From: Butyrivibrio proteoclasticus | GTDB taxonomy: Bacteria; Bacillota; Clostridia; Lachnospirales; Lachnospiraceae | Direction of reading: 5' to 3' | Length of the DNA stretch: 64,000 bases | Assembly (NCBI RefSeq): GCF_900115735.1 | Contig: NZ_FOXO01000005.1 | Span: 62,001 to 126,000, forward strand | In this document: piece after piece, positions 55,901-64,000 of the stretch | How positions within the stretch are numbered: position 1 is the stretch's first letter | Layout of the letters: each line of letters opens with the position of its first letter | The notes under the pieces: model-generated | Databases searched by the model: none | What the model saw: the letters and a program-made list of their open reading frames with translations, nothing else | What the model was told of the DNA's origin: nothing | Made by a program: the position numbers and the translations under genes

Positions 55901-58900
55901 AAAGACAAAGCCGGGGCAGGAAAGATTGAAGATGGAGTAACTGATCAGGAAGAGACGGCGGTAAATGTAGCTGCAGCGGTTGGTATAAATATTGTAATTC
56001 ATAAGGCTAACACTAATGTTGCAGGACGTATAGTATCTCTTGGTGGAAAAGACATCTCAATAAAAGCATCAGGAAATGAACAGTTCTCTACTCTTGGAAC
56101 TGCACTTACAATGACGCAGCTCCCGGCCAAGGGTGCTGTTGCTGTTGGTGTTGCAATTGCTATAAACAAAAATGAAGCAATTGTTAATCTTGGAAAGAAG
56201 GATAGTGTATTTATCGTTGGTACTTCCAGTGAAGACAAGAGAAGCAATATAACAATATCATCAGAGCTGGAGCAGAATAATGATAACTCTTATATGGCAA
56301 CTCAGGCTGTGGCAGGAAGTATTGCTAAGAAGGCAGGAACTGATAAAACAAATATAGCTGCCGCAGGAGCTATAGCTATCCTTATTTCAAATTCACAGAC
56401 TAAGGTCAGTACAAAGTCAAGAATTGAGGTAAATGGCAAAGCTATCGAGATAACCGCCCACGATAATTACAAATTGCAGATAAGGGCCGGTAGCCTTAAC
56501 TATGCTAAAAAAGCAAATGCAGGTGTTGGTGCAGCATTTGGAATGCTCTATATTAATGACCAGATTAGCGTGGGATTGTTAAGTAATTCAACAATTGATG
56601 GGGCTAGTCTAAAAATTGAGGCTCGCAGGGATTATGAAGAGAACCAGATAAAAAAGCTTCTTGGATATATTGGCAAGGCAATGGATCTTTACAGCTCATA
56701 TACTGACAATAAGGTTGTAAAAGAAAGCGTAAATGAAGATGGTTCAAAGGAAGTTAAACTTACTAATCCTGATCTTAAGAGCATGGATACAGGAAACATT
56801 GCGCTTAACGCCATCAATATATTTATTAATGATACATATCATATAGAATCGTTCTCCGGTTCTTATGCTGGAGGAGAAGGAACATTAAATGCTTCGGGAG
56901 CAGTGGCTCTTGCGTTTCTTAGATCAAGTGTAGATGTTTCTCTTGGAAGAAAAATAACTATAAATATTCATAAGATTGATGACAAGACTAAGTCAGGTGT
57001 TAGCATAAATGCCATTGACACAGCAAATTCTGCACTGTATTCGATAGGTGTGGCAGGAGGCTCTGCAAAGACAAATGCGGGAGCTTCCATAGCAGTTATT
57101 ATTGATAACGGCAGAACTAGCACATCTATAGCTGACTCAAGCACAATTAATATTTCAAACGATGGAGGTTTTACTTTTTCAGCCAGGACAACACAAAATA
57201 ATCTTGTTGTAACAGTGGCAGCTGCAGTTACCAATAAAGACAATGGCGTTGGTGGTAATGTCAACGTATTTGTAAGTAAGCATGATACAGAGGCAGCTCT
57301 TTCAACGCGCACCACAGTTATAGCAGATAAGGATGTTAATGTAACGGCCGATTATGACAGTAATGCACTTTTGATAGCTGCAAGCGCGCAGGGAAGCAAG
57401 AAGACAGCAGCAGGTGGAGTTATAAGTGTTGGCATATACAATGCTGCTACAAAGACCCTTGTAGGCAGGCGCGGGTCAGTTACTATTACTTCAAATAAGG
57501 GAAGTGTCAATATTAAGGCGCATGCAGCAGAAAAACTTCTTGCAATTGTTGCAAGTGCTTCTGCGGCAGTAAGCGCAAAAGCGGGAGTCGCAGCTGTTAT
57601 AAGTGTACTTATAGGAAAGTCAGTTACCAGAGTAGAAACCGGTACGGCTAAAATAACAGCTAATGCAGGAGATGTAAATATAACAGCAGACAACACCTCA
57701 ATTATGCGATATATTGATGCTGCTTTGGCAATTGCAGGTGGAGGTGTAGCAGCAGGTGGAGTTGTTTCTGTTATAGTACTCAAGAGAACAATTGAAACAA
57801 TCATTGGCGACGGAAGTAAGATTACAACTGCCGGAAATGTACTTATCAGTGCAAATGCAGTTGATGAGCTTCTGGAGGTTTTGGCAAATGGTGGAGCCGG
57901 CAGGAACTCTTTCGGCGGAATAATTTCCGTTACTGTACAAAACAATACTGTAAAAGCTATGTTAGGTGAAATCACCAGCATAAATGCAAAAGGATCTGTA
58001 GGAATATCGGCATATCTTGATGCAGTTAATTATCTGATAGCCGGAGGTCTTAATGTTGGAACAAATAACTCAGTAGGTGGAATTATAAATACTGTTGTTA
58101 TAACAAATACTATAGAGTCTTCAGTAGGAAACTATACAGATATTTACAGTGGCGGAGCCAAGGCACTGGTAATGCCATCAGTTTCAAATGGAAGTGATAA
58201 TAGAAAAAGAAAGATACGAGGTGTGAGTGTTGATGCAGGCGAGAATGCGAAATCAAGAATCATAGGCATCAGTGGTGCAGGAAGCGGAAATATAGCACTC
58301 ACAGGTGTTATCAACACTGTTGTTTCCAATAGTAAGGTGCGTGCACATGCAAGAAGTACCGGTACTAGTATTAAGGCAAAATCAGAAGGCGGAGCCAAAG
58401 ATGCGGAGGTTCCTCTGGCCATAGAGGTTGTGGCATATTCTAATACGGATGTAGTAGATGCAGCAGGATCTCTTTCTGCAAGCGGTAATGTTGGCGTTGG
58501 TGTGTCTGTAGTAGTATTTACATATGCAGCTGAAGTATCAGCCATACTTGAATGTAAACAAGCTGAATCCGATGGAAATATAAGAGTTGAGGCATTTAAG
58601 AATGACAGACTGTTCCTTGTAGCAATAAGTCTTGCAGGATCAGGGTCAGTTGCAGTATCTGCAGCACCGGATATTCTTGTTTATAAGAATGTCGTTAAAG
58701 CGAGTGTTCCTTTAGGAACGCTTACAGCAGTTTCGGACGTAATAGTTAAATCCACTGCTACATCGGATATAAACATGATAGCAGCTGTTGTTTCAGGAAG
58801 CGGAACAGCTGCAGTATCACTGGCGGGAGATGTTATATACTTCTATAACGACAATCAGGCAATCCTTGGCTCAAATGCAAAGGGTGATGTAAATGCTAAG

Positions 58901-61900
58901 AATATCTATGTTTTGGCTATAACATCCGAAAAGCTTAATGCAGATGCAGCAGGGCTGGCTGGTAGCGGCGCAGCAGCAGTAGGCGGCGCAGCAGACATTG
59001 TAATAACTAATGTAATATCTAAAGCGATATTGGATGTAAAGACAGCTACAGCAGAGTATATTGAAGTATATGCATCCGATGATTATAACTTCCTTGCCAT
59101 AGTAGGAACACTTGCAGGAAGCGGAGCAGCCGGTATTGGGGTGAGTGTACTTGTATCTGTATCACATAACACAATACTTGCGCAGATAGGACCGAATGCA
59201 CAGATAACAGCTACAAATGATGTTATAGTTAAGGCCATTTCGAACAGGCAGATTCAGAGCTTTGTTGCTAGTATCGGCATTGGCGGCGGAGCAGGTATTG
59301 GCGGAAGTGTAGCAGTTATTGTTGCAGGAAAGGGAATTGATAAGGATTCTTCTGAAACAGTAACAAAAGCAAATCCTGAGAAACTTGTGACTGAAGCCTT
59401 TGCTAATTCAGATAATAGAGCTCAGAAGGCTGTTTCAGTAAGCGAGCTTAGAAGTGAACTTAACAGTTCTATATCTCCAAACAAGGGATCTGCAAAAGAA
59501 CTGGCGGCTAAGGGCGGAGAAAATGGTAATTATGACAGCTACGGAAATGGTAATAAAAAGCTTTCTAATGATCTTGTAAGTCAGACATCATCTAATCTAA
59601 AGTCAGGACTAAGCGACAGTACTGACACAACTATGGCAATAGTTGGAGAGAATGCAAAGATCAAAGCTAATTCTGTAGAGGTTCATGCAAAAGAAAACGT
59701 CAGTGCAATGGGCGTAATTGCCGGTGCAGGTGGTGGAACAGCAGGAGTAGGAGCGAGCGTTGCAGTTGTTATTATAGGATCTAATGTAAAAGCAATTACG
59801 GCTAAGAATTCCAATATAACAACTACCGGAATAGTCAGGATCATTGCCGAACTTACTCATGAAAAGAAAGAATGGAATAACGATCTTACATACAGTCCTG
59901 CAGGTTCATCCAGCAAGTCCAACATGAAGGACGTAATCAATAAGAAAGAATCAGTAGAAAAAGAGTCAACCGGTTCTTCTAAGGCTTCAAATGAGTATGG
60001 AATTCTTTTGATTACAGGCGCTGTTGGTGCCGGAGTGGCCGGAGTAGGTGTAAATGTCGTTTATTTCAATAACACAGCGGATGTAGAAGCAATTACACAG
60101 GGAGTATTCAATTATACCAATTCAACGAAGAGTTCTGTTGAAATAACAGCTGACGCTGATATGGGAAATATTGGAGTGTTCTCTGTAACTCTTGGAGCAG
60201 GAGCAGTAGGTGTTGCAACAAGTGTTGCTATAGCAAATGCAGAAACAAAAGTAAGAGCAGCGTTTGACCCTGATAAGGACCAGGCTGAAAGCAATTTACA
60301 GAAGGCAGATCTTGTAGTTGACGCTAAAGCAATAGCAAATCTGACAACAGTAAATGCAGCTATAGGAGCTGGTGCAGTAGGTGTTGCAGCAATAGTTGCA
60401 ATAGCAAATAATAGAATTGATTCTTCAGCTTATATTGGAAAATATGCAAAGATAACTACAAGTAACGATGGAAGAGTTACTGTTAATTCAGAAGTTAATG
60501 GTAATGTCAATGCATATATGGGTAATCTTACAGCCGGAGCAGTAGCTGTCGGAGTATCTGTAATAATTGCCAATAATAAGGCTGACAACAACGCTTATGT
60601 TGGTATAAAGGAATCTGAAAGTCAGCAGGGAACAAATGGTGCATATATCAATACAGGATATTTGGATGTAACTGCTACTTCAAAGGGCGATATCTATGTT
60701 GTTGGAGCATCAGTTGCAGCAGGTGCAGTAGCAGCAAATGGCACAGTCACCCTCGGAATACAGAATGTTACCAATGTTGCGTCTATAAAGAATATCGATC
60801 TTAGGGCTTCAATGGACTTGGCTGCTACAGCAAGGATGGATGGAAGTGTAAGATTGAATGTAGCTTCACTTAGTGCAGGATTTATAGGAGCCGGTGCAGT
60901 AGTAGCAGAGTCCCTTATTACATCAACCAATAAGGCATATATAGGTGGAGACGGTGAAATTCATGCCGGAGCTGTGCGTGTAAGAGCAGGTGGAGCGAAG
61001 AGCGATGATCTTTCAGATGAGTACAGCACAACCGCAGTTACAACTGTAGCAACAGGAGCGGCTGGAGCTATAGCAGGTGCATTTAACTATGCATATGCAG
61101 AAAATAATGCAAATAATATAGCTATCCTTGCTCCAAATGGGAAAGTTGAGGCGGTATCCGTAAGTGCTCAGGCTCGCGGAACAGCAACGGCACTAGCAGT
61201 AGCAGCAAATGTCTCGGTTGGTGGAGCAGCAATAAATGCTACATCATCCAGAGCAGAGCTTACGGGACTTAGCAAGGCTGAGATTGTGACCGGACCAAAC
61301 TCTGAATTTAAGACAGAAACAATATATGTATCAGCAAATCATAATACCTCAACTACAAAAGCGGGAAGTATCTCCTTTGACGTAAAGGGAACAAAGATTA
61401 AGGTTGATCCAAAAGCAGCAGCTGAGGCATGGTTATTCTCAGGAGCAGCGGGAATTGCTGCTAAAAATGTAAATAAGGCATACGCAAAAGCTGATAATAC
61501 AGTAATTGCTAATGCAGAGTTTAACGGAAAGAAATTAGAAATTCAGGCTTACAGTGCAGCCGGAACAGTAGTAAGAGTCAACGCAGCAAGTACCGCTTAT
61601 GCAAAATCTACAAATATGGTAACTGCAGGCATAAGTGTTGGATTAGCTGAGGTTGAAGCGATAGCTGCCGGAAACTTCAAGGCTACATTTGTAAATAAGG
61701 CACTTGATAGCATAGTTAGATTTTATACCTTCATAATTGCAACAACATTTACAACACAAGCAACAAGCGAGTTAGAGCCTTCCAAATCCGGAGTTTCTTC
61801 ATCTGTAGGCAGTGCTGAGGCTAACAGTGCAGTAGCTAAGGCCACAACAGTAGCTGAAGCATCCGGAAAAGGAAATATTACTCAAGTTAGAGACAAACTC

Positions 61901-64000
61901 ACAATTAACAGCACAGGTACTGTAAATGCTAGTGCAAGAATATTCGGAGCAATAATAAATATATCCGGTGCAAGTCTTGCAGCTAACTTCGTTAACTCTG
62001 AAGTTAGTGTGAAAAACAAAGCTTTCTATGAAGGTATTGGTGGAAGTGTTACTGCCAGAAATATGGATGTTATTGCCAAACTTACAGATGTTACATCATA
62101 TGCTCAGGGTGGCCCAAGCTCATCAGGACTTAACTTAACGCTTTTGGGAGCTGGCATTACAAAGATAACTGCGACATCAGACATAACTAATGAGGCATAT
62201 TTAGTAGATGCTAATTTGTCAATTGAAGAGAGTTTGAAGGTGCTGGCAAATACCGGAAATCTGAATGATGCAGGCAATACGATGCAATCAAAGGCGGTTC
62301 ATGTTTCAGCAATTGCAGATGCTCCTGATTACAGTGTAGGTGCTGCATCTGCTCAAGGTGTAATTGCTTATACAGATGAAAGCAGCAATATTTTTGCAGG
62401 AATCAGAGGTAAAGGTGTGATTTCAGCAGGAAGTATTGTTATTACTGCGGCAGAAAACAGTGAAGTTACTTCAAAAGGAAGTGCTCCAAAGGTTAGCGTT
62501 ACGCTTTCATCCGGTGACAGTATAATCGTAATTACAGAGGCGGGCAAAAAGAAGGCAAGAGAAGTTTTAGTAAAGCTTGAAAATGGAACAATTATAAATA
62601 CATCAGCTAAGAATTTTGAAGCTTACGCGCTTTCTGATCTTAGTATAGCTGCAAAGCTTAATCCTATGACTAATATAGGTGGCATTAAGCTTGGTTCTTA
62701 TCATCTTGCTACAGATGTTGGCAAGTCAAGAACTGCAGTTGAAATAGGTTGTGATATTGATTCTTACAACGGAATCATAATTACAGCAAAAGATAACATA
62801 AATTCTATAATAGACAGAGTAGAAATAATAAATGGTGGTCTTATTGGAGGCACTGACTCAAGAGTTGAAGGGAATATCAGAGACCAGATTGCTGAAGTAA
62901 TCATTGGAAAATCCAGTAATCAGATAAGATTAACTTCCGGACTGGATGACATCAAGATATATGCTATAACAGCAGCCAGGATGAGGACTGATATTACAAG
63001 CAGTAGCTATGGCCTTGGAACTAAGAGCAATATAGCTGCCAGAAATAATTACAAGAGAACCACAAGAGTGGCGATTACTGATGATGTCACTATTGAATCA
63101 AACGGAAATATTGAGATTTTTGCTGAAGCTCAAAATGCTGATATTGAGAGTAAAGCAATTGGAAGCGCAGGAGGTGGAGTTCAAAAAGCTATTCCTACAG
63201 CACAGATAACATATAATGCTGACACTATCGTTGATATTGGTGGAAATAACCAGTTGATATCACGATATGCTATGATCAAGATAATAGCACAGACAACATC
63301 AACACTTGTTTCAAAAGCAGAGTACACAATGACAGGTGGAATAGAATCCAACAGACCATCTGCTTCAATAACAAGTGTAGAAAATGTTAACGTAAATATT
63401 GCAAAGGATAGCAGCAAACAGACTATTATTGCAGGTGCAGACGTTGAAATTTCAGCATATGTTTTAAAGCAGAAGCATGAAGCCAACGCGAGAGCAATGA
63501 CTATATCTTTTGCAACATATACAGAAGCAACAACAAAAATTGAATCCAATAATAATCTCAACATCGAAATTGGAAATGCTGATATTTCCGGATTTGAGAC
63601 ATTACACATTTACAGCCTTGTTCAGACTCTTAATGACGATTCTATAGCCTTTGGATCAATTAAGGGTGTTACCGGTAAGGTATACAGCAATTCGGATATT
63701 TCAGGTGGAACTGTATCAAATATCACAATTGGAAACGATAAGTACAGAGCAATATTACGAGGTCCTCAGATTATTGTTAACAATACCTTCTCTAGCGATT
63801 TTGACAGTAAGATCAACAGAGAGGCAGTAGCTGATGGACAGACTATCGTCAACAAGGTAACACAAGTGGTAAAAGAAGTTCAGACAGTGGTGGAGAAAAT
63901 TACTTCATGGTTGCCATGGCCACTTAAGGATCTGATAAGATACATAACCAGAACTGTAACAAAATTTGTTACAAAGGTAATAGAAGTGGTTACTTATTCT
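49976..64000 (+). CDS. Giant secreted repeat protein, LktA-like filamentous adhesin or toxin (3' end outside window)
   Basis: The frame is open from the ATG at 49976 to the window end, 4,675 codons, with no stop in any part I checked (many lines along the whole span). The start has GGAGG about 8 bases upstream. Residues 1-27 are a signal peptide (MKKIAKYLIVLILVLGFG onward), followed by an acidic Glu/Thr/Pro-rich stretch to about 170. The rest is made of repeats of Gly/Ala/Val-rich strands such as GAAVAVNVTKN and GAGAVGVATSVAIANA, each followed by polar sequence. This is a beta-helix-type pattern seen in fusobacterial leukotoxin LktA and filamentous adhesins. Charged Asp/Glu/Lys/Ser inserts interrupt it (for example 52400-53030, 54070-54260, 54880-55130, 55630-55960, 59340-59600). 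The end, near 63840-64000, has a helical, Val/Thr-rich part. No membrane anchor is seen within the window. Confidence 0.85.
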   Translation, partial: MKKIAKYLIVLILVLGFGSTAELRVSAQEDDMPNDQTPEIQTIQTQEQEEIIPAPTAEESTETIQVPSSEESTEPVTVTPADENVELEADSLSAEPISTDNNEDADTEALLGTSMLASPSAEPEMRLLAAPSVYLAGVPDTDTGEEEDTDEGSVDTMEGKEATTSTPAVEEQTAENIIENAIQKQIEDAVAGAGEGDVYVKVENGEYDGDLNIAKDKLDTIGEKTIYVLAPGSYTENEDGSIGQEITSGADGSVRMNGNVNIDGIKVVLAGIYFSLGNKVSVKDSETQLYGTTLDDNITVELQENAKVEVHGGDGADTLSVEGKELTDDEIDKTESVTGSRTVTLEGDAGSNLYEVDLSAGGDENKSASDTTQTSPTNVTIKSTSDSDRVHFSGTLQDGESDDKSSNSKIETTIKNSTDTVPNTVTYVQSLDTNKYKFNLLSTSNRKSNGLDTAVKNLRTVVTTEGIKNFTDELENKIEREIAYSDIESDVIKSEIIDNRSFVNYVYNSSNTINISVSQADATNVAANTKLTQLVLENTAVEPTVGNVTTVGNVTTNGMNLLIRDDSIIITGTVDTGAGNLVVRAKDSDMNLNLSTGPVAKAINDFVGTDKKVPCNIQLSVFSIKSTAEVNVKAGANLKGRDIDIKSYSKQDKPLVPYYLFNSTTQKKEEDNNTKGEDFVSVKVSDALVNIAGNITSTLNFIGRAISTITSTASNEALANWYIPVATAVLLGEAGLVVSGTAAIAAATIKLLSDSQINVKVASTVGSLPVSIAVSALTNDSKVEITDSANVKAKTGNVSTQASGKMIATTKSHAKNKETEDNAENKKKDGETENKGKSENQYGGFISVAVALQDVSVNVLKNAQVSSEKKDVYMLSSALESVVTSAISAVPSNVPKKNGSADTNNGVVAKDNDEKSDAGDESDKRSVENSQQNAENLLEAAKNPDKSEGKVLSTKDTDKIEKLKKGVKGSGSSDKESDKDAKTSKDDEDDEFAGLAELFDESAQSADVKKDEQQTKKKSSLQLTGAFAVNVVSNRNKVYVETTDGIYALSGKVSFLADELTVSKAVANATQVNDKDSDKNVGKNALGAAVAVNVTKNYNLAEINNAQINADKLDVIANSGAKGFPVLIYTEAIAGISDAKDGFGVGGAVAVDVATIKNRAIVGSKASFDIQGEESSINVKANSAETIKTKTKSNVKIKGDNAKLGVGPAISVAVNGIDVVAAVGDTNASVSCSNADSISVTVDHKLDEAVEATSGAESALAVSPSVTVDVSGVHAESYTYLKPSDSAVTMIVLPGNFTQDAKSSVERTLSADASAKASNSSGTTTGSGTLIVSVLNDSTVSTAKSSLKANNISVTATGKSNLKKGLSRASSHGSKPAKKEEGGSDGDGSEEGDADKQADEAIDGAKKLSDKVDSENVNTSTVSELTNNRQKGQTTEGNVSVAAAFVVNIFKNVTKAELIGDFISATTSEDDDKNGKIKVISTNETNSYIFADSSAVAAKCGSDGKVQPGDGTGVGVSVAIGVITVENKAVISTKNDLEAGAVTVKAITHGTKKEKDAEGKEKEVNSENTIKTYSVSGAGAPGVGVAGSIAISILSGNTEAYIWCENNGVPVKLTASEGNVEVNANIMQNEETIATASMKKSGEPDKNDSDEDKESKEADEDSKQVEDQENGEQVAEVDDNDESNKGGEDKSSTENEAPEKDENNNAKNPKDKGKSESSYTAVGVGASFAMNISSQKALTEIRAKEIKTEELTIEAKEELKRNTYSVAGNDPLSKGASDVKANKAVDASIALMISKDQTKTIIDKYNALMVKASGDVSISSTHNSTTVTKSSGFAIGNQSAIGASIALNIAKADVVTSFDGNIEAEGEITIESNIEDNDRSVSMATAMGTKNDKAKEDSGDQPESRNDNNDTAKTVVKELNENKSEKATGDAKASKAFSTNVLKTQGAKTESTKDDSEVGKAIKEAEDTANEEATNKDKAGAGKIEDGVTDQEETAVNVAAAVGINIVIHKANTNVAGRIVSLGGKDISIKASGNEQFSTLGTALTMTQLPAKGAVAVGVAIAINKNEAIVNLGKKDSVFIVGTSSEDKRSNITISSELEQNNDNSYMATQAVAGSIAKKAGTDKTNIAAAGAIAILISNSQTKVSTKSRIEVNGKAIEITAHDNYKLQIRAGSLNYAKKANAGVGAAFGMLYINDQISVGLLSNSTIDGASLKIEARRDYEENQIKKLLGYIGKAMDLYSSYTDNKVVKESVNEDGSKEVKLTNPDLKSMDTGNIALNAINIFINDTYHIESFSGSYAGGEGTLNASGAVALAFLRSSVDVSLGRKITINIHKIDDKTKSGVSINAIDTANSALYSIGVAGGSAKTNAGASIAVIIDNGRTSTSIADSSTINISNDGGFTFSARTTQNNLVVTVAAAVTNKDNGVGGNVNVFVSKHDTEAALSTRTTVIADKDVNVTADYDSNALLIAASAQGSKKTAAGGVISVGIYNAATKTLVGRRGSVTITSNKGSVNIKAHAAEKLLAIVASASAAVSAKAGVAAVISVLIGKSVTRVETGTAKITANAGDVNITADNTSIMRYIDAALAIAGGGVAAGGVVSVIVLKRTIETIIGDGSKITTAGNVLISANAVDELLEVLANGGAGRNSFGGIISVTVQNNTVKAMLGEITSINAKGSVGISAYLDAVNYLIAGGLNVGTNNSVGGIINTVVITNTIESSVGNYTDIYSGGAKALVMPSVSNGSDNRKRKIRGVSVDAGENAKSRIIGISGAGSGNIALTGVINTVVSNSKVRAHARSTGTSIKAKSEGGAKDAEVPLAIEVVAYSNTDVVDAAGSLSASGNVGVGVSVVVFTYAAEVSAILECKQAESDGNIRVEAFKNDRLFLVAISLAGSGSVAVSAAPDILVYKNVVKASVPLGTLTAVSDVIVKSTATSDINMIAAVVSGSGTAAVSLAGDVIYFYNDNQAILGSNAKGDVNAKNIYVLAITSEKLNADAAGLAGSGAAAVGGAADIVITNVISKAILDVKTATAEYIEVYASDDYNFLAIVGTLAGSGAAGIGVSVLVSVSHNTILAQIGPNAQITATNDVIVKAISNRQIQSFVASIGIGGGAGIGGSVAVIVAGKGIDKDSSETVTKANPEKLVTEAFANSDNRAQKAVSVSELRSELNSSISPNKGSAKELAAKGGENGNYDSYGNGNKKLSNDLVSQTSSNLKSGLSDSTDTTMAIVGENAKIKANSVEVHAKENVSAMGVIAGAGGGTAGVGASVAVVIIGSNVKAITAKNSNITTTGIVRIIAELTHEKKEWNNDLTYSPAGSSSKSNMKDVINKKESVEKESTGSSKASNEYGILLITGAVGAGVAGVGVNVVYFNNTADVEAITQGVFNYTNSTKSSVEITADADMGNIGVFSVTLGAGAVGVATSVAIANAETKVRAAFDPDKDQAESNLQKADLVVDAKAIANLTTVNAAIGAGAVGVAAIVAIANNRIDSSAYIGKYAKITTSNDGRVTVNSEVNGNVNAYMGNLTAGAVAVGVSVIIANNKADNNAYVGIKESESQQGTNGAYINTGYLDVTATSKGDIYVVGASVAAGAVAANGTVTLGIQNVTNVASIKNIDLRASMDLAATARMDGSVRLNVASLSAGFIGAGAVVAESLITSTNKAYIGGDGEIHAGAVRVRAGGAKSDDLSDEYSTTAVTTVATGAAGAIAGAFNYAYAENNANNIAILAPNGKVEAVSVSAQARGTATALAVAANVSVGGAAINATSSRAELTGLSKAEIVTGPNSEFKTETIYVSANHNTSTTKAGSISFDVKGTKIKVDPKAAAEAWLFSGAAGIAAKNVNKAYAKADNTVIANAEFNGKKLEIQAYSAAGTVVRVNAASTAYAKSTNMVTAGISVGLAEVEAIAAGNFKATFVNKALDSIVRFYTFIIATTFTTQATSELEPSKSGVSSSVGSAEANSAVAKATTVAEASGKGNITQVRDKLTINSTGTVNASARIFGAIINISGASLAANFVNSEVSVKNKAFYEGIGGSVTARNMDVIAKLTDVTSYAQGGPSSSGLNLTLLGAGITKITATSDITNEAYLVDANLSIEESLKVLANTGNLNDAGNTMQSKAVHVSAIADAPDYSVGAASAQGVIAYTDESSNIFAGIRGKGVISAGSIVITAAENSEVTSKGSAPKVSVTLSSGDSIIVITEAGKKKAREVLVKLENGTIINTSAKNFEAYALSDLSIAAKLNPMTNIGGIKLGSYHLATDVGKSRTAVEIGCDIDSYNGIIITAKDNINSIIDRVEIINGGLIGGTDSRVEGNIRDQIAEVIIGKSSNQIRLTSGLDDIKIYAITAARMRTDITSSSYGLGTKSNIAARNNYKRTTRVAITDDVTIESNGNIEIFAEAQNADIESKAIGSAGGGVQKAIPTAQITYNADTIVDIGGNNQLISRYAMIKIIAQTTSTLVSKAEYTMTGGIESNRPSASITSVENVNVNIAKDSSKQTIIAGADVEISAYVLKQKHEANARAMTISFATYTEATTKIESNNNLNIEIGNADISGFETLHIYSLVQTLNDDSIAFGSIKGVTGKVYSNSDISGGTVSNITIGNDKYRAILRGPQIIVNNTFSSDFDSKINREAVADGQTIVNKVTQVVKEVQTVVEKITSWLPWPLKDLIRYITRTVTKFVTKVIEVVTYS
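51603..51638 (+). repeat. Perfect 18-bp tandem repeat inside the giant gene
   Basis: CAACTGTTGGAAATGTAA occurs twice in a row (51603-51620 and 51621-51638) and encodes a doubled TVGNVT unit. It keeps the frame, and is a likely slippage site that can lengthen or shorten the protein. Confidence 0.75.

Noticed and set aside
50202..63609. Many minus-strand ORFs of 60-209 codons opposite the giant gene
   Set aside because: They mirror the repeated Ala/Ser/Val codons of the plus-strand frame, have no ribosome sites and share no neighbours. They are shadows of the giant gene.
49976..64000. Toxin activity of the giant protein
   Set aside because: The repeat style recalls LktA, but similarity in repeats does not show cytotoxicity, and the C-terminus is not visible. 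Kept only as an adhesin or toxin-like protein.
1..64000. tRNA, rRNA, transposase or integrase genes
   Set aside because: I saw no cloverleaf, rRNA sequence, or transposase or integrase protein in any reading frame of the window.

Overview
The window looks like part of a low-GC Firmicutes genome in the Lachnospiraceae, most like Butyrivibrio or Pseudobutyrivibrio. The grounds are AT-rich codon use, strong AGGAGG-type ribosome binding sites, GGDEF/PAS regulators, a YesM/YesN-type two-component pair, a class III fructose-1,6-bisphosphatase, and the general gene repertoire. The genus is inferred, not proven. A plasmid-type replication origin sits among housekeeping genes (HU, pta, fbp, Sfp-type transferase, ABC-F protein). 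That suggests a chromid or megaplasmid rather than the main chromosome.

Bases 1-13,050. A partial alpha/beta hydrolase faces a long minus-strand block. The block reads, in transcription order: AraC-type response regulator, sensor kinase, sugar-binding lipoprotein, a transcription terminator, a YtfR-like ATPase, two YtfT/YjfF-like permeases, a second sugar-binding lipoprotein, a CheY-like receiver, a double-ACT protein, a MalY/PatB aminotransferase and a 31-residue membrane peptide. It is best read as a regulated importer for a furanose-type sugar with extra genes at the end. A MATE exporter follows on the plus strand.

Bases 13,050-21,300: replicon core. HU is followed by a ParA ATPase and its partner, a predicted ribbon-helix-helix protein. 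A 3.4-kb AT-rich non-coding region holds ATATATGTTATATA-like palindromes, an 18-bp perfect inverted repeat, and at least 13 iterons of consensus GTGACYAAAAAGGGAAT. A GC-rich, hairpin-packed island interrupts the iterons. The Rep_3-type initiator, a DUF815-type AAA ATPase and a cysteine-rich mini-protein come next.

Bases 21,300-29,050. HypA-like and LarC proteins (nickel metallochemistry), a diguanylate cyclase, phosphate acetyltransferase, a small conserved protein, a phosphoribosyltransferase, an NhaC-type antiporter and a YgjV-like protein.

Bases 29,050-37,450. An NHLM-type peptide export locus: a short HlyD-like protein, a C39-peptidase ABC exporter, a second ABC exporter, two unfamiliar proteins and a 63-residue candidate precursor whose leader ends in LSDDDLEFVVAAG. 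Behind it lie an ECF-like sigma factor, a 400-residue internally duplicated protein and a STAS anti-anti-sigma protein. Together they may form a regulated peptide secretion or signalling system.

Bases 37,450-46,600. fbp, an Sfp-type transferase, a tail-anchored mini-protein, a MetY gene remnant, an unknown protein, a CPA2 antiporter, an ABC-F protein, a PAS-GGDEF cyclase and a GGDEF remnant.

Bases 46,600-64,000. A membrane-anchored TPR protein, an M4 (thermolysin-like) lipoprotein protease and a giant secreted repeat protein. The giant frame opens at 49,976 and is still open at the window end (4,675 codons). Its repeats resemble those of leukotoxin LktA-type filamentous adhesins. The three genes look like one surface-display or processing unit.
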